Shown in pieces: positions 1-9,135 of a DNA stretch of 64,000 nucleotides (its first letter is position 1; each line of letters begins with the position of its first letter). The notes beneath the pieces were generated by a model that saw only the letters and a list, made by a program, of their open reading frames with translations, was not told where the DNA came from and ran no database searches. Origin of the DNA: Aquipuribacter nitratireducens. GTDB taxonomy: Bacteria; Actinomycetota; Actinomycetes; Actinomycetales; JBBAYJ01. The position numbers and the translations under genes are program-made. Location: positions 682,001-746,000 of the forward strand of contig NZ_JBBEOG010000001.1 of NCBI RefSeq assembly GCF_037860835.1, in the 5' to 3' direction.

Positions 1-954
1 GCCGGCGGTCCCAGCGGCGGTGACGGTGACCTCCTCGGGGCCCGGGCCCGCGGCGAGGGCGACGGCGCCGAGCAGCCCGTCCGCCCGTGCCCCCGTCCTC
101 GCCACGGCGGCGGCGCGCGCGAGGACGCCCACGACGTCGGAGGGGTCCGGCGCGGCCGGGGCGAGCGGCACCCCCGCGGTGCCCGGCGGGCAGCCGAGCG
201 CCGCGCGCACCGACTCGACGGTCCCGGTCGCGAACCAGTCGCCCGGCCCGAAGCGCACGAGCCCGGCGGCACCCGGCCCGTCGTCCGCCGTCACGTGGTG
301 GCCCAGCCCGTGGACCACGACCGCGGGGACGCCGTCGGCCTTGCCCTTGACGAGCTCGGCGGCCGCGGCCACCTCGTCCGCGACCGCCCGCACCGTCACC
401 GACAGGGCGCCACCGTCGGCGTCGGTGCCGCCCCGGAGGTCGTCGACCGGCTGCAGGCCCGCCGCCCCGAGGGCGAAGTCGGTCTGCCCCACGCGCCACG
501 GCCTGCCCGAGGTGTCGGACAGCACGACCGCCGGACGCGTGCCGCACCGCGCCGCGACCTCCCGGCGCAGGCGTGCGGCCGCCGCATCGGGGTCCCGCGG
601 CAGGACGAGGACGCGGCCGCCCCCCTCCGGCCCGGCGTTCGACGCGTCGACGCCGGCGGCGGCCATCACCGGGCCCGCCGCGGCGCGGACGATGCGGGTC
701 GTGCCGTTCGGCGTCGTCCGCTCCGCCACGACGCCTGCGCTCTCCTCGAGCACCGCGGTCTCCCGGTCGTCGCGCCACAGGCCGAGCGCCTTCGCCACGA
801 CCTTGCTCGACACGACGAGGACGTCGTCGTCGACCAGGCGGTGGCCCGCCCGCTCGGCGGCGGAGACGAGGAGGGCGGCGAGGTCGTCGCCGGTGAGGAC
901 CGCGCCGATGCCGGTGAGGGGCACGACACCCAGCGGCCGCGGGGCGGTGCTCAC
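1..954 (-). CDS. cofE: Coenzyme F420-0:L-glutamate ligase (CofE / FbiB N-domain), 3' end outside window
   Basis: Adds glutamate residues to F420-0 in GTP-dependent fashion, in the cytosol. About 318 residues are visible and the frame stays open to the window edge, so the C-terminus is missing; whether the nitroreductase-like C-terminal domain of mycobacterial FbiB follows cannot be seen. Family motifs: SSKVVAKALG near residues 49-58, GVDASNAG at 101-108, and SDTSGRPWR at 146-154. The GTG start overlaps the cofD stop (GTGA), so the two genes form a translationally coupled operon. Identity rests on motifs plus the cofD neighbour; confident. Confidence 0.9.
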   Translation of the reverse strand, partial: MSTAPRPLGVVPLTGIGAVLTGDDLAALLVSAAERAGHRLVDDDVLVVSSKVVAKALGLWRDDRETAVLEESAGVVAERTTPNGTTRIVRAAAGPVMAAAGVDASNAGPEGGGRVLVLPRDPDAAAARLRREVAARCGTRPAVVLSDTSGRPWRVGQTDFALGAAGLQPVDDLRGGTDADGGALSVTVRAVADEVAAAAELVKGKADGVPAVVVHGLGHHVTADDGPGAAGLVRFGPGDWFATGTVESVRAALGCPPGTAGVPLAPAAPDPSDVVGVLARAAAVARTGARADGLLGAVALAAGPGPEEVTVTAAGTAG

Positions 955-1997
955 GCCGCGGCCCGGCGGTCGAGGGCGACCTGCAGGGCGGTCCCCGCCA
1001 GCCGCGCCGCGCCGGTGCGGTCGCGCATGAGGAGGTCGGTGCCGTGCAGCGACGGCGGGGCCGACGGTCCGGCTGAGGCGCGACCGGCGTCCTCGCCGAG
1101 CGCCGCCCGCGTGTCGGCGAGGTCGGTGTCGTCGACGAGCCACGCGTCGAGGACGTCCGCCAGGAGCGTCGCGACACCCGCGGCGGTCGCCGGCACGTCC
1201 AGGGCGGCCAGGCACGCCTCCGCCATCCCGCGCACGGCCCGGCCGCCGACGAGCGGGGACACCCCGACGACCGGTGCGGCGGTCCCGCGCAGGGCGTCCC
1301 GGACGCCGGGGAGCGCGAGGACGGGCCCGAGGGACACGACGGGGTTGCTGGGGGGGAGGAGGACGACGTCGGCGCCCCGCAGCGCGTCGAGGACACCGGG
1401 GCCCGGCGCCGCGGCGTCGAGACCAAGGAGCGGGAAGCCGAGCGCCGGCACCTCCGCCCGCAGCCGGACCCACCACTCCTGGAGGTGGACCGCGCGACGC
1501 TCCGGGTCCGCGACGACGACGTGCGTCTCGACGGGCTGGTCGCTCATCGGCAGCAGCCGCACGCCCGGCTGCCACCGCTCGCACAGGGCGCGCGTGACCT
1601 CCGACAGGGGGTAGCCGGCCCCCAGCATGCGGGTGCGGACGAGGTGGGTGGCGAGGTCCCGGTCCCCGAGGGTGAACCACGCGGGGCCTGCGCCGTAGGC
1701 CGCCAGCTCCGCCGCGACCTCGTGGGTGTCGCCCGCCCGTCCCCAGCCCTGCGTCTCGTCGACGCCGCCGCCGAGGGTGTACATGAGCGTGTCGAGGTCG
1801 GGGCACACCCGCAGACCGTGCAGCGTGATGTCGTCGCCGGTGTTCGCGACGACCGTCACCTCGGCGGCGAGTCCCGCGGCGTCGAGGTGGTCCCGCAGGC
1901 CGCGCAGGAACCGGGCGCCGCCGACGCCCCCGGAGACGGCCGCGACACGGAGCGGTGCGCGGGACGTGTCAGGCTCGTCGGGCGCGGCAGGGGGCAC
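951..1997 (-). CDS. cofD: 2-phospho-L-lactate (phosphoenolpyruvate) transferase CofD/FbiA
   Basis: Transfers the activated 2-phospholactyl/PEP moiety to the deazaflavin Fo, the step before CofE in F420 synthesis. 348 residues. The nucleotide-binding signature SGGVGGARFLRGL lies at residues 22-34 and ANTGDD at 51-56, followed by the CPDLDTLMYTLGG segment typical of the family. A longer GTG start at 2027 is possible, but GTG 1997 is preferred because a CAGGAT hexamer sits exactly 6 nt upstream, the leaderless pattern seen throughout this window. It is divergent from whiB, the same arrangement as fbiA/whiB2 in mycobacteria. Confidence 0.93.
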   Translation of the reverse strand: MPPAAPDEPDTSRAPLRVAAVSGGVGGARFLRGLRDHLDAAGLAAEVTVVANTGDDITLHGLRVCPDLDTLMYTLGGGVDETQGWGRAGDTHEVAAELAAYGAGPAWFTLGDRDLATHLVRTRMLGAGYPLSEVTRALCERWQPGVRLLPMSDQPVETHVVVADPERRAVHLQEWWVRLRAEVPALGFPLLGLDAAAPGPGVLDALRGADVVLLPPSNPVVSLGPVLALPGVRDALRGTAAPVVGVSPLVGGRAVRGMAEACLAALDVPATAAGVATLLADVLDAWLVDDTDLADTRAALGEDAGRASAGPSAPPSLHGTDLLMRDRTGAARLAGTALQVALDRRAAA

Positions 1998-2050
1998 GGC
2001 GCAATCCTGCCGGACGAGTCGTCGCACACCGCACCGAACCGGCCACTGCT

Positions 2051-2068
2051 CGTGATCTCGCGATCACG
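2051..2068. promoter_or_regulatory. Inverted repeat between cofD and whiB
   Basis: Perfect 7-bp arms (CGTGATC and GATCACG) around a 4-bp centre, just upstream of the whiB -35 box and in the shared cofD/whiB intergenic region. Its position suits a transcription-factor operator; the regulator is unknown. Confidence 0.5.
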
Positions 2069-2084
2069 GATAGCACGAACCCGC

Positions 2085-2114
2085 TTGACACCGTCCGGAT
2101 GACACGCGTGTAAT
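2085..2114 (+). promoter_or_regulatory. whiB promoter, near-consensus -35/-10
   Basis: TTGACA at 2085-2090 and TGTAAT at 2109-2114, 18 bp apart, give 11 of 12 matches to the housekeeping-sigma consensus, unusual in DNA this GC-rich. Two GACAC pentamers (2087-2091 and 2101-2105) lie in it; GACAC is the core of the WhiA/WhiB binding motif in Streptomyces, so autoregulation is possible but only inferred. The expected start site near 2121 leaves a leader of about 95 nt. Confidence 0.7.
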
Positions 2115-2216
2115 TCCCACGTCGTCGTTCTGTCCGGTAGAGCTCCCACGGGCAGCAGGGCCGGTGGGAGCCGGGTAGCGCGGGGGCCGGACGAGCACCG
2201 GGGCGAGGAGGACGTC

Positions 2217-2723
2217 ATGGCACTGCCGATGATCGTGGGAGAGGTGGTCGCACCCCTCGGGCGCGAGGACCACCGCCGGGAGGTCGACGAGCTGACGAGC
2301 GCCCTGCGGGGCGCCGAGGCGCGGGCGACGCCGCCCGAGCTCGCCCCGCTCGACGAGGACGAGGACGAGCTCGACGCGCTCGACGACGACGGGCTCGACG
2401 GGCTCGGCGGGCTCGACGACCTCGCGGGCATCGACCTCCCCCCGGGCACCGTCGTCGAGGGCGGGGCGGTCGTCCTGCCGCTCCTGCCGGGCGGGCGCTC
2501 TCCCGCGCCGGACTGGAAGGACCGCGCGCTGTGCGCGGAGACCGACCCCGAGGCGTTCTTCCCGGAGAAGGGCGGCTCCACCCGGGAGGCGAAGAAGGTG
2601 TGCTCCTCGTGCGACGTCCGGGCCGAGTGCCTCGACTTCGCCCTCGGCAACGACGAGCGGTTCGGGATCTGGGGCGGGCTGTCGGAGCGGGAGCGCCGGA
2701 GGCTCAAGAAGCGTGTCGTCTGA
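2217..2723 (+). CDS. whiB: WhiB-family iron-sulfur regulator, WhiB/WhmD (WhiB2) type
   Basis: Iron-sulfur transcription factor controlling septation and sporulation-type functions in actinobacteria. 168 residues; the WhiB domain occupies about 98-168 with cysteines at 106, 129, 132 and 138 (C-x22-C-x2-C-x5-C), the turn GIWGG at 150-154 and a basic tail. Residues 42-75 are rich in Asp/Glu/Leu/Gly and the protein is some 40-80 residues longer than typical WhiB2 proteins. The ATG is preceded by AGGAGG 5 nt upstream (2206-2211), supporting the long form. Location beside cofD matches whiB2/fbiA in Mycobacterium. Confidence 0.93.
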   Translation: MALPMIVGEVVAPLGREDHRREVDELTSALRGAEARATPPELAPLDEDEDELDALDDDGLDGLGGLDDLAGIDLPPGTVVEGGAVVLPLLPGGRSPAPDWKDRALCAETDPEAFFPEKGGSTREAKKVCSSCDVRAECLDFALGNDERFGIWGGLSERERRRLKKRVV

Positions 2724-2750
2724 CCGCCGCCTCGTGACCCGGGCGGGGGA

Positions 2751-5700
2751 GTGAGCCTGCTCGGGGTCGGTGTCGACGACGCCGGCGGGCCCGCCGGCGC
2801 GCACCCGGGAGCACCCGCACCGCACGTCACCGCCGTCCTCGTCGTCCACGACGGCGCCCCGTGGCTGCCGCGCGCCCTCGCCGCCCTGGCCGGCTCGACC
2901 CGTCGCCCGGACGTCGTCGTCGCCGTCGACGCGGGCAGCCGCGACCGCAGCGCCGCCCTCCTCGACACCGCGCTGCTCGACTCCCCGGTCGTCCCCGGCA
3001 GCCCGGTCGTCGACGCCGTCGTCCAGGCGCCGCGTGAGGCGGCTCTCGGCGACTCGGTCGCGCGCGGTCTCGCCGCGGCCGCCGACCTGCCCGGAGGCCG
3101 TCCGGGGCACGGCGTCGCCGGCGGCCCGGCGTGGGTGTGGCTTCTCCACGACGACTGCGCCCCGGAGCCCGACGCCCTCGAGCAGCTGCTGAGCGCCGTC
3201 ACCGCCGGGCCCACCATCGCCGTCGCCGGCTGCAAGCAGCGGGGCTGGGACGACGCGCACCGCCTCGTCGAGGCCGGCGCCACCGTCACCCCGGGCGGGC
3301 GCCGCCTCACGGACGTCGCGCCCGGCGACCTCGACCAGGGTCAGCTCGACGGCCGCGGCGACGTCCTCGTCGTGTCGACCGCGGGCATGCTCGTCCGCGC
3401 CGACGTGCTCGCCGACCTCGGCGGACTCGACCCCGGCCTGCCCCTCGTCGGTGACGACGTCGACCTGTGCGTGCGGGTCCGGCGGGCCGGGCACCGGGTC
3501 TCCGTCGTGCCCTCCGCGGTCGTGCGGCACGCCGCCGCCCTCGAGACGGGCGCCCGCGAGGCCACTGCGCTGCGCGGACGCCTCGGACGCGGCGTCGGTG
3601 CGCCCGCGCCGCGCGCCGGCGGACCCCGGGGCGGGCTCGCCGCCGCCCGTCGGGCGCACTGGCTCCACACCCGCGCCGTCCAGGCGCCGCTGCTGCTCGT
3701 GCCCCTCCTCCTCCTGTGGGTCGTCGTGGCCGCCCCCGCCCGCGCGGTGTTCTGGCTGCTGCGGCGGGACCCGGGGGCGGCGTGGGCGGAGCTCGCCGCC
3801 CTGCTCCACCTCCTCGCGCACCTGCACCGCGTCGTCCGCTCCCGGTGGCGCTCCCGCCGCACCCGCGCCGTCCCTGCCTCCGCCCTGCGACCGCTGCGCC
3901 CCACCCGCCTGCAGGTCCTCCGCGACGAGGTCGACGCGTGGCGCGTCCGCCGGGCGCTGGCGCGGCGGCAGCCGGAGCCCGACGACGAGCCACCCCTCGG
4001 GGCGCTCGAGACGGGCCCGGTCGCCGACGAGTACATCCACCTCGACCTCGGGGCCGGCGGCCCGCTCAAGGGTGTCGTCCGTCACCCGCTCACCTACCTC
4101 GTCCCGCTCGTCGCCCTCGTCGCGGCCCTGCCCGCCGTCCGCTCGCTCCTGCGTCCCCTGCCGGACGACCCGGCCGGGGCGGGCGCGGGCCCGCAGATCG
4201 GTGCCGGCGGTGCGACCGCCGGCGAGCTGTGGGGCCGTGCGCTCAGCGACTGGCGCGAGGTCGGCGCCGGGACCGCCGCCCCCGCTGACCCTGCCACCAC
4301 CGTGTGGGCGGCGCTCACGAGCGTCGTCTCCCTGCTGCAGGGCGACGGCTGGGACGCGTCGTCCGTCGGCTCCGCACGCGCCTGGGTGGCGGTCGCCGCG
4401 CCCCTCGTCGCGCTGTGCGGCGCCTACCTCGCCGCGCACCTCGTCGTGCGCCGCCCGTGGCCCGCCGGCGCGCTCGCCCTCACGTGGGCGCTCCTGCCGG
4501 TGACGGGCCTGCTCGGGACCGTCGACGCGGGCACGCTCGTCGGCCACGCCCTCCTGCCGTTCCTCGCCCTCGCGCTCGTCGGCTGCCTCGGCACGCGGCC
4601 CGTCCGCTCCGCCGGGGCGGCCGCCCTGCTCGCGACCGTCGTCGTCGCGCTCGAACCGGCCGCCTGGCCGGCGCTGGTGCTCGGCGCGGCCGTCGTCGGA
4701 GGCCTCGGCGGCTGGCGGCGGCGGGCGGGCTGGCGGGCCGCCCTGCCGCCCGTCGTGTCGCTGTGGCCGGCCGCGGTCCTCGCGCCGTGGGCCGTCCTCC
4801 TGCCCGCGGCGCCGCGCCTGCTCCTCGTCGACCCCCGGGCGGCCGACCCCTCGCTCCTCCCCCTTCCCACCCTCACCGACGTCGCGCCGGCCGGACGCCG
4901 TCTCGTCGAGGCGGCCCTCGCCGGTGAGGTGCAGGTCGCCGAGGTCCCGCTGCCGGACGCGGCCGCCGTCGTCGCCCTCGTCGTGCTGGGCGCCGCGGTC
5001 CTCGCGGCCGCGGTCCTCGCGCTCCTCGGGGTGGCGCGGGGCCGGGTCCCCGCCGCCTGGGCGGCGCTGCTCGTGGGCGCCGCCGCCCTGCTGACCGGTG
5101 CGCTCGCGGTGTGGCGCGCCGGTGCCGTCCCGTCGGTGCCCACGTCGGCGGCGGCACTGGCCGGGCTCCTCGTCGTCGCGCTGCTCGTGCGCGACCTCGA
5201 CGACCCGGACCGACGACCGGCCCGGCTCGACGCCCTCGCCCGCCGCAGCGCGTGGCGCACCCGGCGCCTCCTCCTCCCGCTCGTCCCCGTCGGCGCGCTC
5301 GTCGCCGCGGGCGTGACCGCCGCTGCCGGCGCCCTGCCGCCGCTGCCGTCGCCGCTCCCCGCCGCCGCCCTCGTCGCGTCCGCCTCCGAGCTCTCGACGC
5401 GCACGCTCGTCGTCGAGGCGACAGGCGACGACGGCGGTGGGAACCCGGACACGGCGGCCGGAGACGCGCAGGACGCGACCGGGCTCCCGCCGGAGGTCCG
5501 GTGGTCGGTGACGCGCGGACCCGCGGGCCCGGGCCAGGCCTCGGTGCCCTCGCTGCTCCTCGAGAGCCCGCAGCGTGCGGGCGACGCCGAGCTCGACCGC
5601 ACGGTCGCCACGCTCCTCGGGGAGCAGGAGGCCGGGTCCGCCGGCGCGGACGGGGCCGGGGCCGTGGCCGCCGAGCTCGCCGCCGCCGGCGTCGGCTGGG

Positions 5701-7736
5701 TCGTCGTCAGCGGCCCGCCGGCCCTCGACACCGCCGTGGCGCAACGCGGCGGCCTCGTCCGCACCGCCGTGGAGCCCGGGCGGACCACGTGGCGCGTCGA
5801 CGGTGCCGCGGTCCGCGACGCCGGCGGCACCGAGCCCGCCCGTGCGCGTGTCGTCCCGGCGGCCGGGGGCAGCGCCGCCGCCCTGCCGCTCGACGGTCTG
5901 CGCGCCGACCTGCCCGCTGGTGAGGAGGGTCGGCTCCTCGTCCTCGCGGACAACGCGCACCCGGGCTGGGCGGCGACCCTCGACGGGGCGGTCCTCACCC
6001 CCACCCGCGCCGACGGCTGGGCGCAGGCGTTCGAGCTCCCCGCCACCGGCGGTGTCCTCCGGCTGCGGCCGCCGACGGTCCGGCCCGACGCCGAGCTCCT
6101 CGCCCTCGCCGCGGCCGCGGTCGCCCTGCTCGCCCTGGTCTGGCCCGGGCGGGCCGCCGTGCCGTGGCCGTGGCGGGGTCGCCGCACGACCCGCACGACC
6201 CTCGGCCTGCGTCGTCGGGTACTGGTGCGGAGCGGGAGGCTCGCCGCGGGTGGAGCGGCCCTGGTGGTCGTGACCGCGCTCGCCGTCGCCACCACCGGGG
6301 TCCTCGCGGGCCAGGTCCGGGTGCGCACCGCGGCCGCCGCGGCGGCCACCGACGCCGGCACCGGGGCTGCGGGGGCCGACCGGCTCCTCGAGCGCGCCGT
6401 CGCCCCGCTCGCACCGGTGGTGACCGCGCTCCAGGACCTGCGGGTGGCCGCACCCGACCCCGCCTCCACCGCCCCGCTGCTCGGGCTCGCCCGCGCCGGC
6501 GCCGAGCAGGCGTGCCCTGACGGCACGACCCCGCCACCCGCCTTCCCGGTCGACGCCGCCCGCGGGCTCGAGGCGAGCGTCGTCCGCGACGGCGACGACC
6601 GGGGCCTCTCCGTCACCGCGTGCCCGCTGTCCGCGACGACGTCGTGGCTCCTGCTCGGCAGCACGGGCGTGGGGGAGCGCCCGGAGGTGCGGGTGACCGG
6701 CACGGGCGAGACCGCCGCGGTCGTCGACCTCGCCGTCGGCTCCGTCGACGGTCCGGTCGACACCCCCGCGGCGACCGGTGTGCTCGTCCCGCCGGGGGAG
6801 ACCACCTCGCTGCGCGTCGACGCCGTCGCGCCCGACCTGCCGGTGGTCCTCGTCCGGGTCACCGCCCGCGACGGCACCGTCGCGGTGACCGGCAGCGACA
6901 CCGGGCTCGCGGGGCTCGTCCCGCTCGGGCGGGCGCGGGCGGCCGCCCAGACCGCTCCCGACCGCACCGCCGTGCTGCCCGCGGTCGTCGTCCCGGCCGG
7001 CCCGGACGCGGTGAGCCGGGTGCTCCTGGCCCCCGCCGGGGACGAGGCCGCGGTCACGCAGGTCGTCGTCACCGGCGACGACGGGCCGGTCGACATCGGC
7101 GAGGCCGCGGTGACCGTCGCCCCCGGCGGCGGGGTCGCCGTGGTCGACCTCGCGGGACTCGAGCCCGGTCGCTACACCGTGGGTGTGCGCGCCGACGTGC
7201 CGGTCGTCGCGGCCGCGACGTGGCAGCAGCGACGCGACGGCGAGCCGCTCGAGGGCCTCACCGGCGTGCCGTCGGACCGGGCGCTCGTCCAGGCCACCAC
7301 CCCGGTCGGACCCGCGGGCACCAGCCTCGGCGTCGCCGGCCTGCGGGACGCGGGCGCGCTCGGCCTGAGCGTCGTCGACGTCGCCGCGGCCCCGGGCGAG
7401 CCCGTCGCGGGCCGGGTCGAGCTGCTCGACGGCAGCGGACGGGTGCTCGCCGAGACGGTGTTCGACGCGGCCACGGGTCGGCCCGTGTCCGTCCCGGTCG
7501 CCGACCTCCTCGCCTCCGCCGACGACGCGGCGGCCGACGGGGCCGCCCCCGCGCAGGAACGCGCGGCGGTCCTGCGGGTGCTTCCGACGGGCGACGTCCC
7601 CCTGCACGTCGGGCTCCGCAGCACGGTCGACGACCCGGACGGCGCCCTCGTGGCCGCGACGACCGTGCCCGGCGCCCCGCCCGCTCCCGTCGTCGTGCGG
7701 CTGGTCAGGGAGGCGGTGCCCGGTCTCCTCCCGTGA
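2751..7736 (+). CDS. GT2 glycosyltransferase / multispanning membrane protein fused to DUF5719 domain
   Basis: 1661 residues. Residues about 24-300 form a family-2 glycosyltransferase fold: an N-terminal Rossmann segment ([18 protein letters not shown]), acidic [14 protein letters not shown], and a [15 protein letters not shown] segment near the acceptor site. Hydrophobic segments follow at about 308-330 and 446-468 and many more to about residue 890, then a soluble block, then helices near 1115-1135. A fresh signal-anchor-like helix begins at residue 1164, and the remainder (about 1200-1661) resembles DUF5719, a secreted domain. From family knowledge, many actinobacteria encode these as two adjacent genes after whiB. 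The frame is continuous here with no stop. GTG start 27 bp after whiB. Probably an envelope polysaccharide enzyme; the substrate is unknown. Confidence 0.75.
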   Translation: MSLLGVGVDDAGGPAGAHPGAPAPHVTAVLVVHDGAPWLPRALAALAGSTRRPDVVVAVDAGSRDRSAALLDTALLDSPVVPGSPVVDAVVQAPREAALGDSVARGLAAAADLPGGRPGHGVAGGPAWVWLLHDDCAPEPDALEQLLSAVTAGPTIAVAGCKQRGWDDAHRLVEAGATVTPGGRRLTDVAPGDLDQGQLDGRGDVLVVSTAGMLVRADVLADLGGLDPGLPLVGDDVDLCVRVRRAGHRVSVVPSAVVRHAAALETGAREATALRGRLGRGVGAPAPRAGGPRGGLAAARRAHWLHTRAVQAPLLLVPLLLLWVVVAAPARAVFWLLRRDPGAAWAELAALLHLLAHLHRVVRSRWRSRRTRAVPASALRPLRPTRLQVLRDEVDAWRVRRALARRQPEPDDEPPLGALETGPVADEYIHLDLGAGGPLKGVVRHPLTYLVPLVALVAALPAVRSLLRPLPDDPAGAGAGPQIGAGGATAGELWGRALSDWREVGAGTAAPADPATTVWAALTSVVSLLQGDGWDASSVGSARAWVAVAAPLVALCGAYLAAHLVVRRPWPAGALALTWALLPVTGLLGTVDAGTLVGHALLPFLALALVGCLGTRPVRSAGAAALLATVVVALEPAAWPALVLGAAVVGGLGGWRRRAGWRAALPPVVSLWPAAVLAPWAVLLPAAPRLLLVDPRAADPSLLPLPTLTDVAPAGRRLVEAALAGEVQVAEVPLPDAAAVVALVVLGAAVLAAAVLALLGVARGRVPAAWAALLVGAAALLTGALAVWRAGAVPSVPTSAAALAGLLVVALLVRDLDDPDRRPARLDALARRSAWRTRRLLLPLVPVGALVAAGVTAAAGALPPLPSPLPAAALVASASELSTRTLVVEATGDDGGGNPDTAAGDAQDATGLPPEVRWSVTRGPAGPGQASVPSLLLESPQRAGDAELDRTVATLLGEQEAGSAGADGAGAVAAELAAAGVGWVVVSGPPALDTAVAQRGGLVRTAVEPGRTTWRVDGAAVRDAGGTEPARARVVPAAGGSAAALPLDGLRADLPAGEEGRLLVLADNAHPGWAATLDGAVLTPTRADGWAQAFELPATGGVLRLRPPTVRPDAELLALAAAAVALLALVWPGRAAVPWPWRGRRTTRTTLGLRRRVLVRSGRLAAGGAALVVVTALAVATTGVLAGQVRVRTAAAAAATDAGTGAAGADRLLERAVAPLAPVVTALQDLRVAAPDPASTAPLLGLARAGAEQACPDGTTPPPAFPVDAARGLEASVVRDGDDRGLSVTACPLSATTSWLLLGSTGVGERPEVRVTGTGETAAVVDLAVGSVDGPVDTPAATGVLVPPGETTSLRVDAVAPDLPVVLVRVTARDGTVAVTGSDTGLAGLVPLGRARAAAQTAPDRTAVLPAVVVPAGPDAVSRVLLAPAGDEAAVTQVVVTGDDGPVDIGEAAVTVAPGGGVAVVDLAGLEPGRYTVGVRADVPVVAAATWQQRRDGEPLEGLTGVPSDRALVQATTPVGPAGTSLGVAGLRDAGALGLSVVDVAAAPGEPVAGRVELLDGSGRVLAETVFDAATGRPVSVPVADLLASADDAAADGAAPAQERAAVLRVLPTGDVPLHVGLRSTVDDPDGALVAATTVPGAPPAPVVVRLVREAVPGLLP

Positions 7737-7751
7737 GGTCCCGACCCGGGG

Positions 7752-8219
7752 TCAGTCCGGGTCGTAGTCGGGGTCGACGTCCTCCGGCGCGCGGGCCAGG
7801 AGCTCGGCGACCTGCTCGACGACGACCCGGCGCACCAGCTCGGGCAGGTCGTCGTCCGCGCGCTGCTCGACCGGGCGCCGGTAGACGACGAGCCGTGCCC
7901 GGTGCCCGCCGTCGGCGGGGAACACGCGGGCGAGCGGGACCGCTCCGCCCTCCCACGCGGCGGGGTCGCTCGGCGGCACCTCCTCCACGGCGACGTCGAC
8001 GTCCGCGAGCTCCGTGGCCCAGCGCGCCTCGAGCCGGCGCACGGCGGCGACGACCAGGGCGTCGAACCGCTGGGCGCGGGTCCGCGCAGCCGGCAGACCA
8101 GGCGGCAGCACAGGACCTCGGGGGCCCCGGCCCCGCCGGTCGCGACGGGTACGGCGGAGGCGGCGCGCACGGCCCTCGCGGTGGTGGGACGACCCCGCGG
8201 GGTCGGCGGACGACGACAC
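7752..8219 (-). CDS. Metallopeptidase-like family protein (Rv3259-like) without HExxH
   Basis: 154 residues, resembling the small zincin-like family (PF06262) found between whiB2 and DUF3499 in actinobacteria. The central part VVYRRPVEQRADDDLPELV and the tail are family-like, but where catalytic members carry HExxH this protein reads VVEQVAELL, so it probably cannot bind catalytic zinc. The N-terminus (residues 10-40) is Arg-rich. The GTG start is chosen because TACCGT lies 6 nt upstream (leaderless pattern). It is divergent from DUF3499 with only 48 bp between starts. Confidence 0.72.
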   Translation of the reverse strand: MSSSADPAGSSHHREGRARRLRRTRRDRRGRGPRGPVLPPGLPAARTRAQRFDALVVAAVRRLEARWATELADVDVAVEEVPPSDPAAWEGGAVPLARVFPADGGHRARLVVYRRPVEQRADDDLPELVRRVVVEQVAELLARAPEDVDPDYDPD

Positions 8220-8267
8220 GACCCCACGGTAGCCAGCAGCGTCGCCGGTCCCCGCTACCGTGACCGG

Positions 8268-8666
8268 GTGAGGTCCGGACGCCGCTGCTCGCGCTCGGGG
8301 TGCGCCGCGGACGCGGTCGCGACCCTCACGTACGTGTACTCCGACTCCACGGCCGTCCTGGGCCCGCTCGCGACGTTCGCCGAGCCGCACTCGTACGACC
8401 TGTGCGCCGCGCACGCCGAGCGCCTGACGGCGCCCCGCGGGTGGGAGGTCGTCCGTCTCGCCGTCGAGGACCACGGACCCGTCGGGCCGAGCCGCGACGA
8501 CCTCCTCGCCCTCGTCGACGCCGTCCGCGAGGCGGCCCGCCCCCGACCGGACGCGGGAGCGGCGAGGGCTGCCGCCGGTGCCGGGCCGGGCCCGGAGCCC
8601 GCAGCGGGTGCGCGGGGACGGCGGGGGCACCTGCGGGTGCTCGACACGGCCCCGCGCCCCGACTGA
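8268..8666 (+). CDS. DUF3499 family protein (Rv3258c-like)
   Basis: 132 residues. The conserved N-terminus RRCSRSGCAADAVATLTYVY and the later YDLCAAHAERLTAP segment are hallmarks of DUF3499; the Cys/His spacing suggests a small metal-binding module, though this is unproven. Function unknown in all species; it lies upstream of manB in most actinobacteria. TACCGT stands 6 nt before the GTG start with no Shine-Dalgarno, consistent with a leaderless mRNA. The last 45 residues are Ala/Gly/Pro/Arg-rich and poorly conserved. Confidence 0.82.
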   Translation: MRSGRRCSRSGCAADAVATLTYVYSDSTAVLGPLATFAEPHSYDLCAAHAERLTAPRGWEVVRLAVEDHGPVGPSRDDLLALVDAVREAARPRPDAGAARAAAGAGPGPEPAAGARGRRGHLRVLDTAPRPD

Positions 8667-8787
8667 CCGGGTCGTCCCGGTTCGCCCGAGCTGTCCCGGA
8701 TGCCGCGACACGCCGGGGCGCTCAAGGTTCTGCGGGCCGGGGCCGAGAGGTGTGCTAGTCGTCCGACCCCCTCCCGAGGAGCCTCCC

Positions 8788-9099
8788 GTGGCCGCTTCCG
8801 CCCGCCGCACCGCCACCACCCACGGTCCCCGCGTCACCGGCGCCCGGCCGGTCCCGCGGCAGCGTCGCGGCCACCACGACACCGACCTGCCCCTCGGCTC
8901 GCTGACCCAGCGGGAGCACCGGCCCGAGGGAAGCTGCGCGGCGTGCGGCGGGATGCGGCTGACCCGCCTCGTCATGCACCTCGGCGACGGCTCGGCCGTC
9001 GACTTCGTGTCGTGCCACCACTGCGAGCACAAGGCGTGGGAGGAGCAGGGCAGCCCGCTGTCCGTCACCGACGTGCTCGCGCGCTCGGCTCGCCGCTGA
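8788..9099 (+). CDS. Small Cys4 zinc-ribbon protein, function unknown
   Basis: 103 residues: a basic disordered N-terminus of about 45 residues, then a compact C-terminal domain with CAACGG and SCHHCEHKAW motifs about 26 residues apart, the layout of a zinc ribbon (C-x2-C...C-x2-C). A good Shine-Dalgarno GAGGAG (8776-8781) lies 6 nt before the GTG start. It sits between DUF3499 and manB, in a stretch where three consecutive genes carry zinc-ribbon-like elements. No specific family was recognised; nucleic-acid or protein binding is plausible. Confidence 0.7.
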   Translation: MAASARRTATTHGPRVTGARPVPRQRRGHHDTDLPLGSLTQREHRPEGSCAACGGMRLTRLVMHLGDGSAVDFVSCHHCEHKAWEEQGSPLSVTDVLARSARR

Positions 9100-9135
9100 C
9101 GCTCCCGCTCGCCGCCCGGGCCTAGCCTGGGCGCC

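Noticed and set aside
2064-7607. Very long open frame on the minus strand (about 1847 codons) opposite the glycosyltransferase gene
   Set aside because: High-GC codon usage keeps antisense frames open; the translation is an Arg/Gly/Asp-rich low-complexity product, while the plus strand has clear domains.
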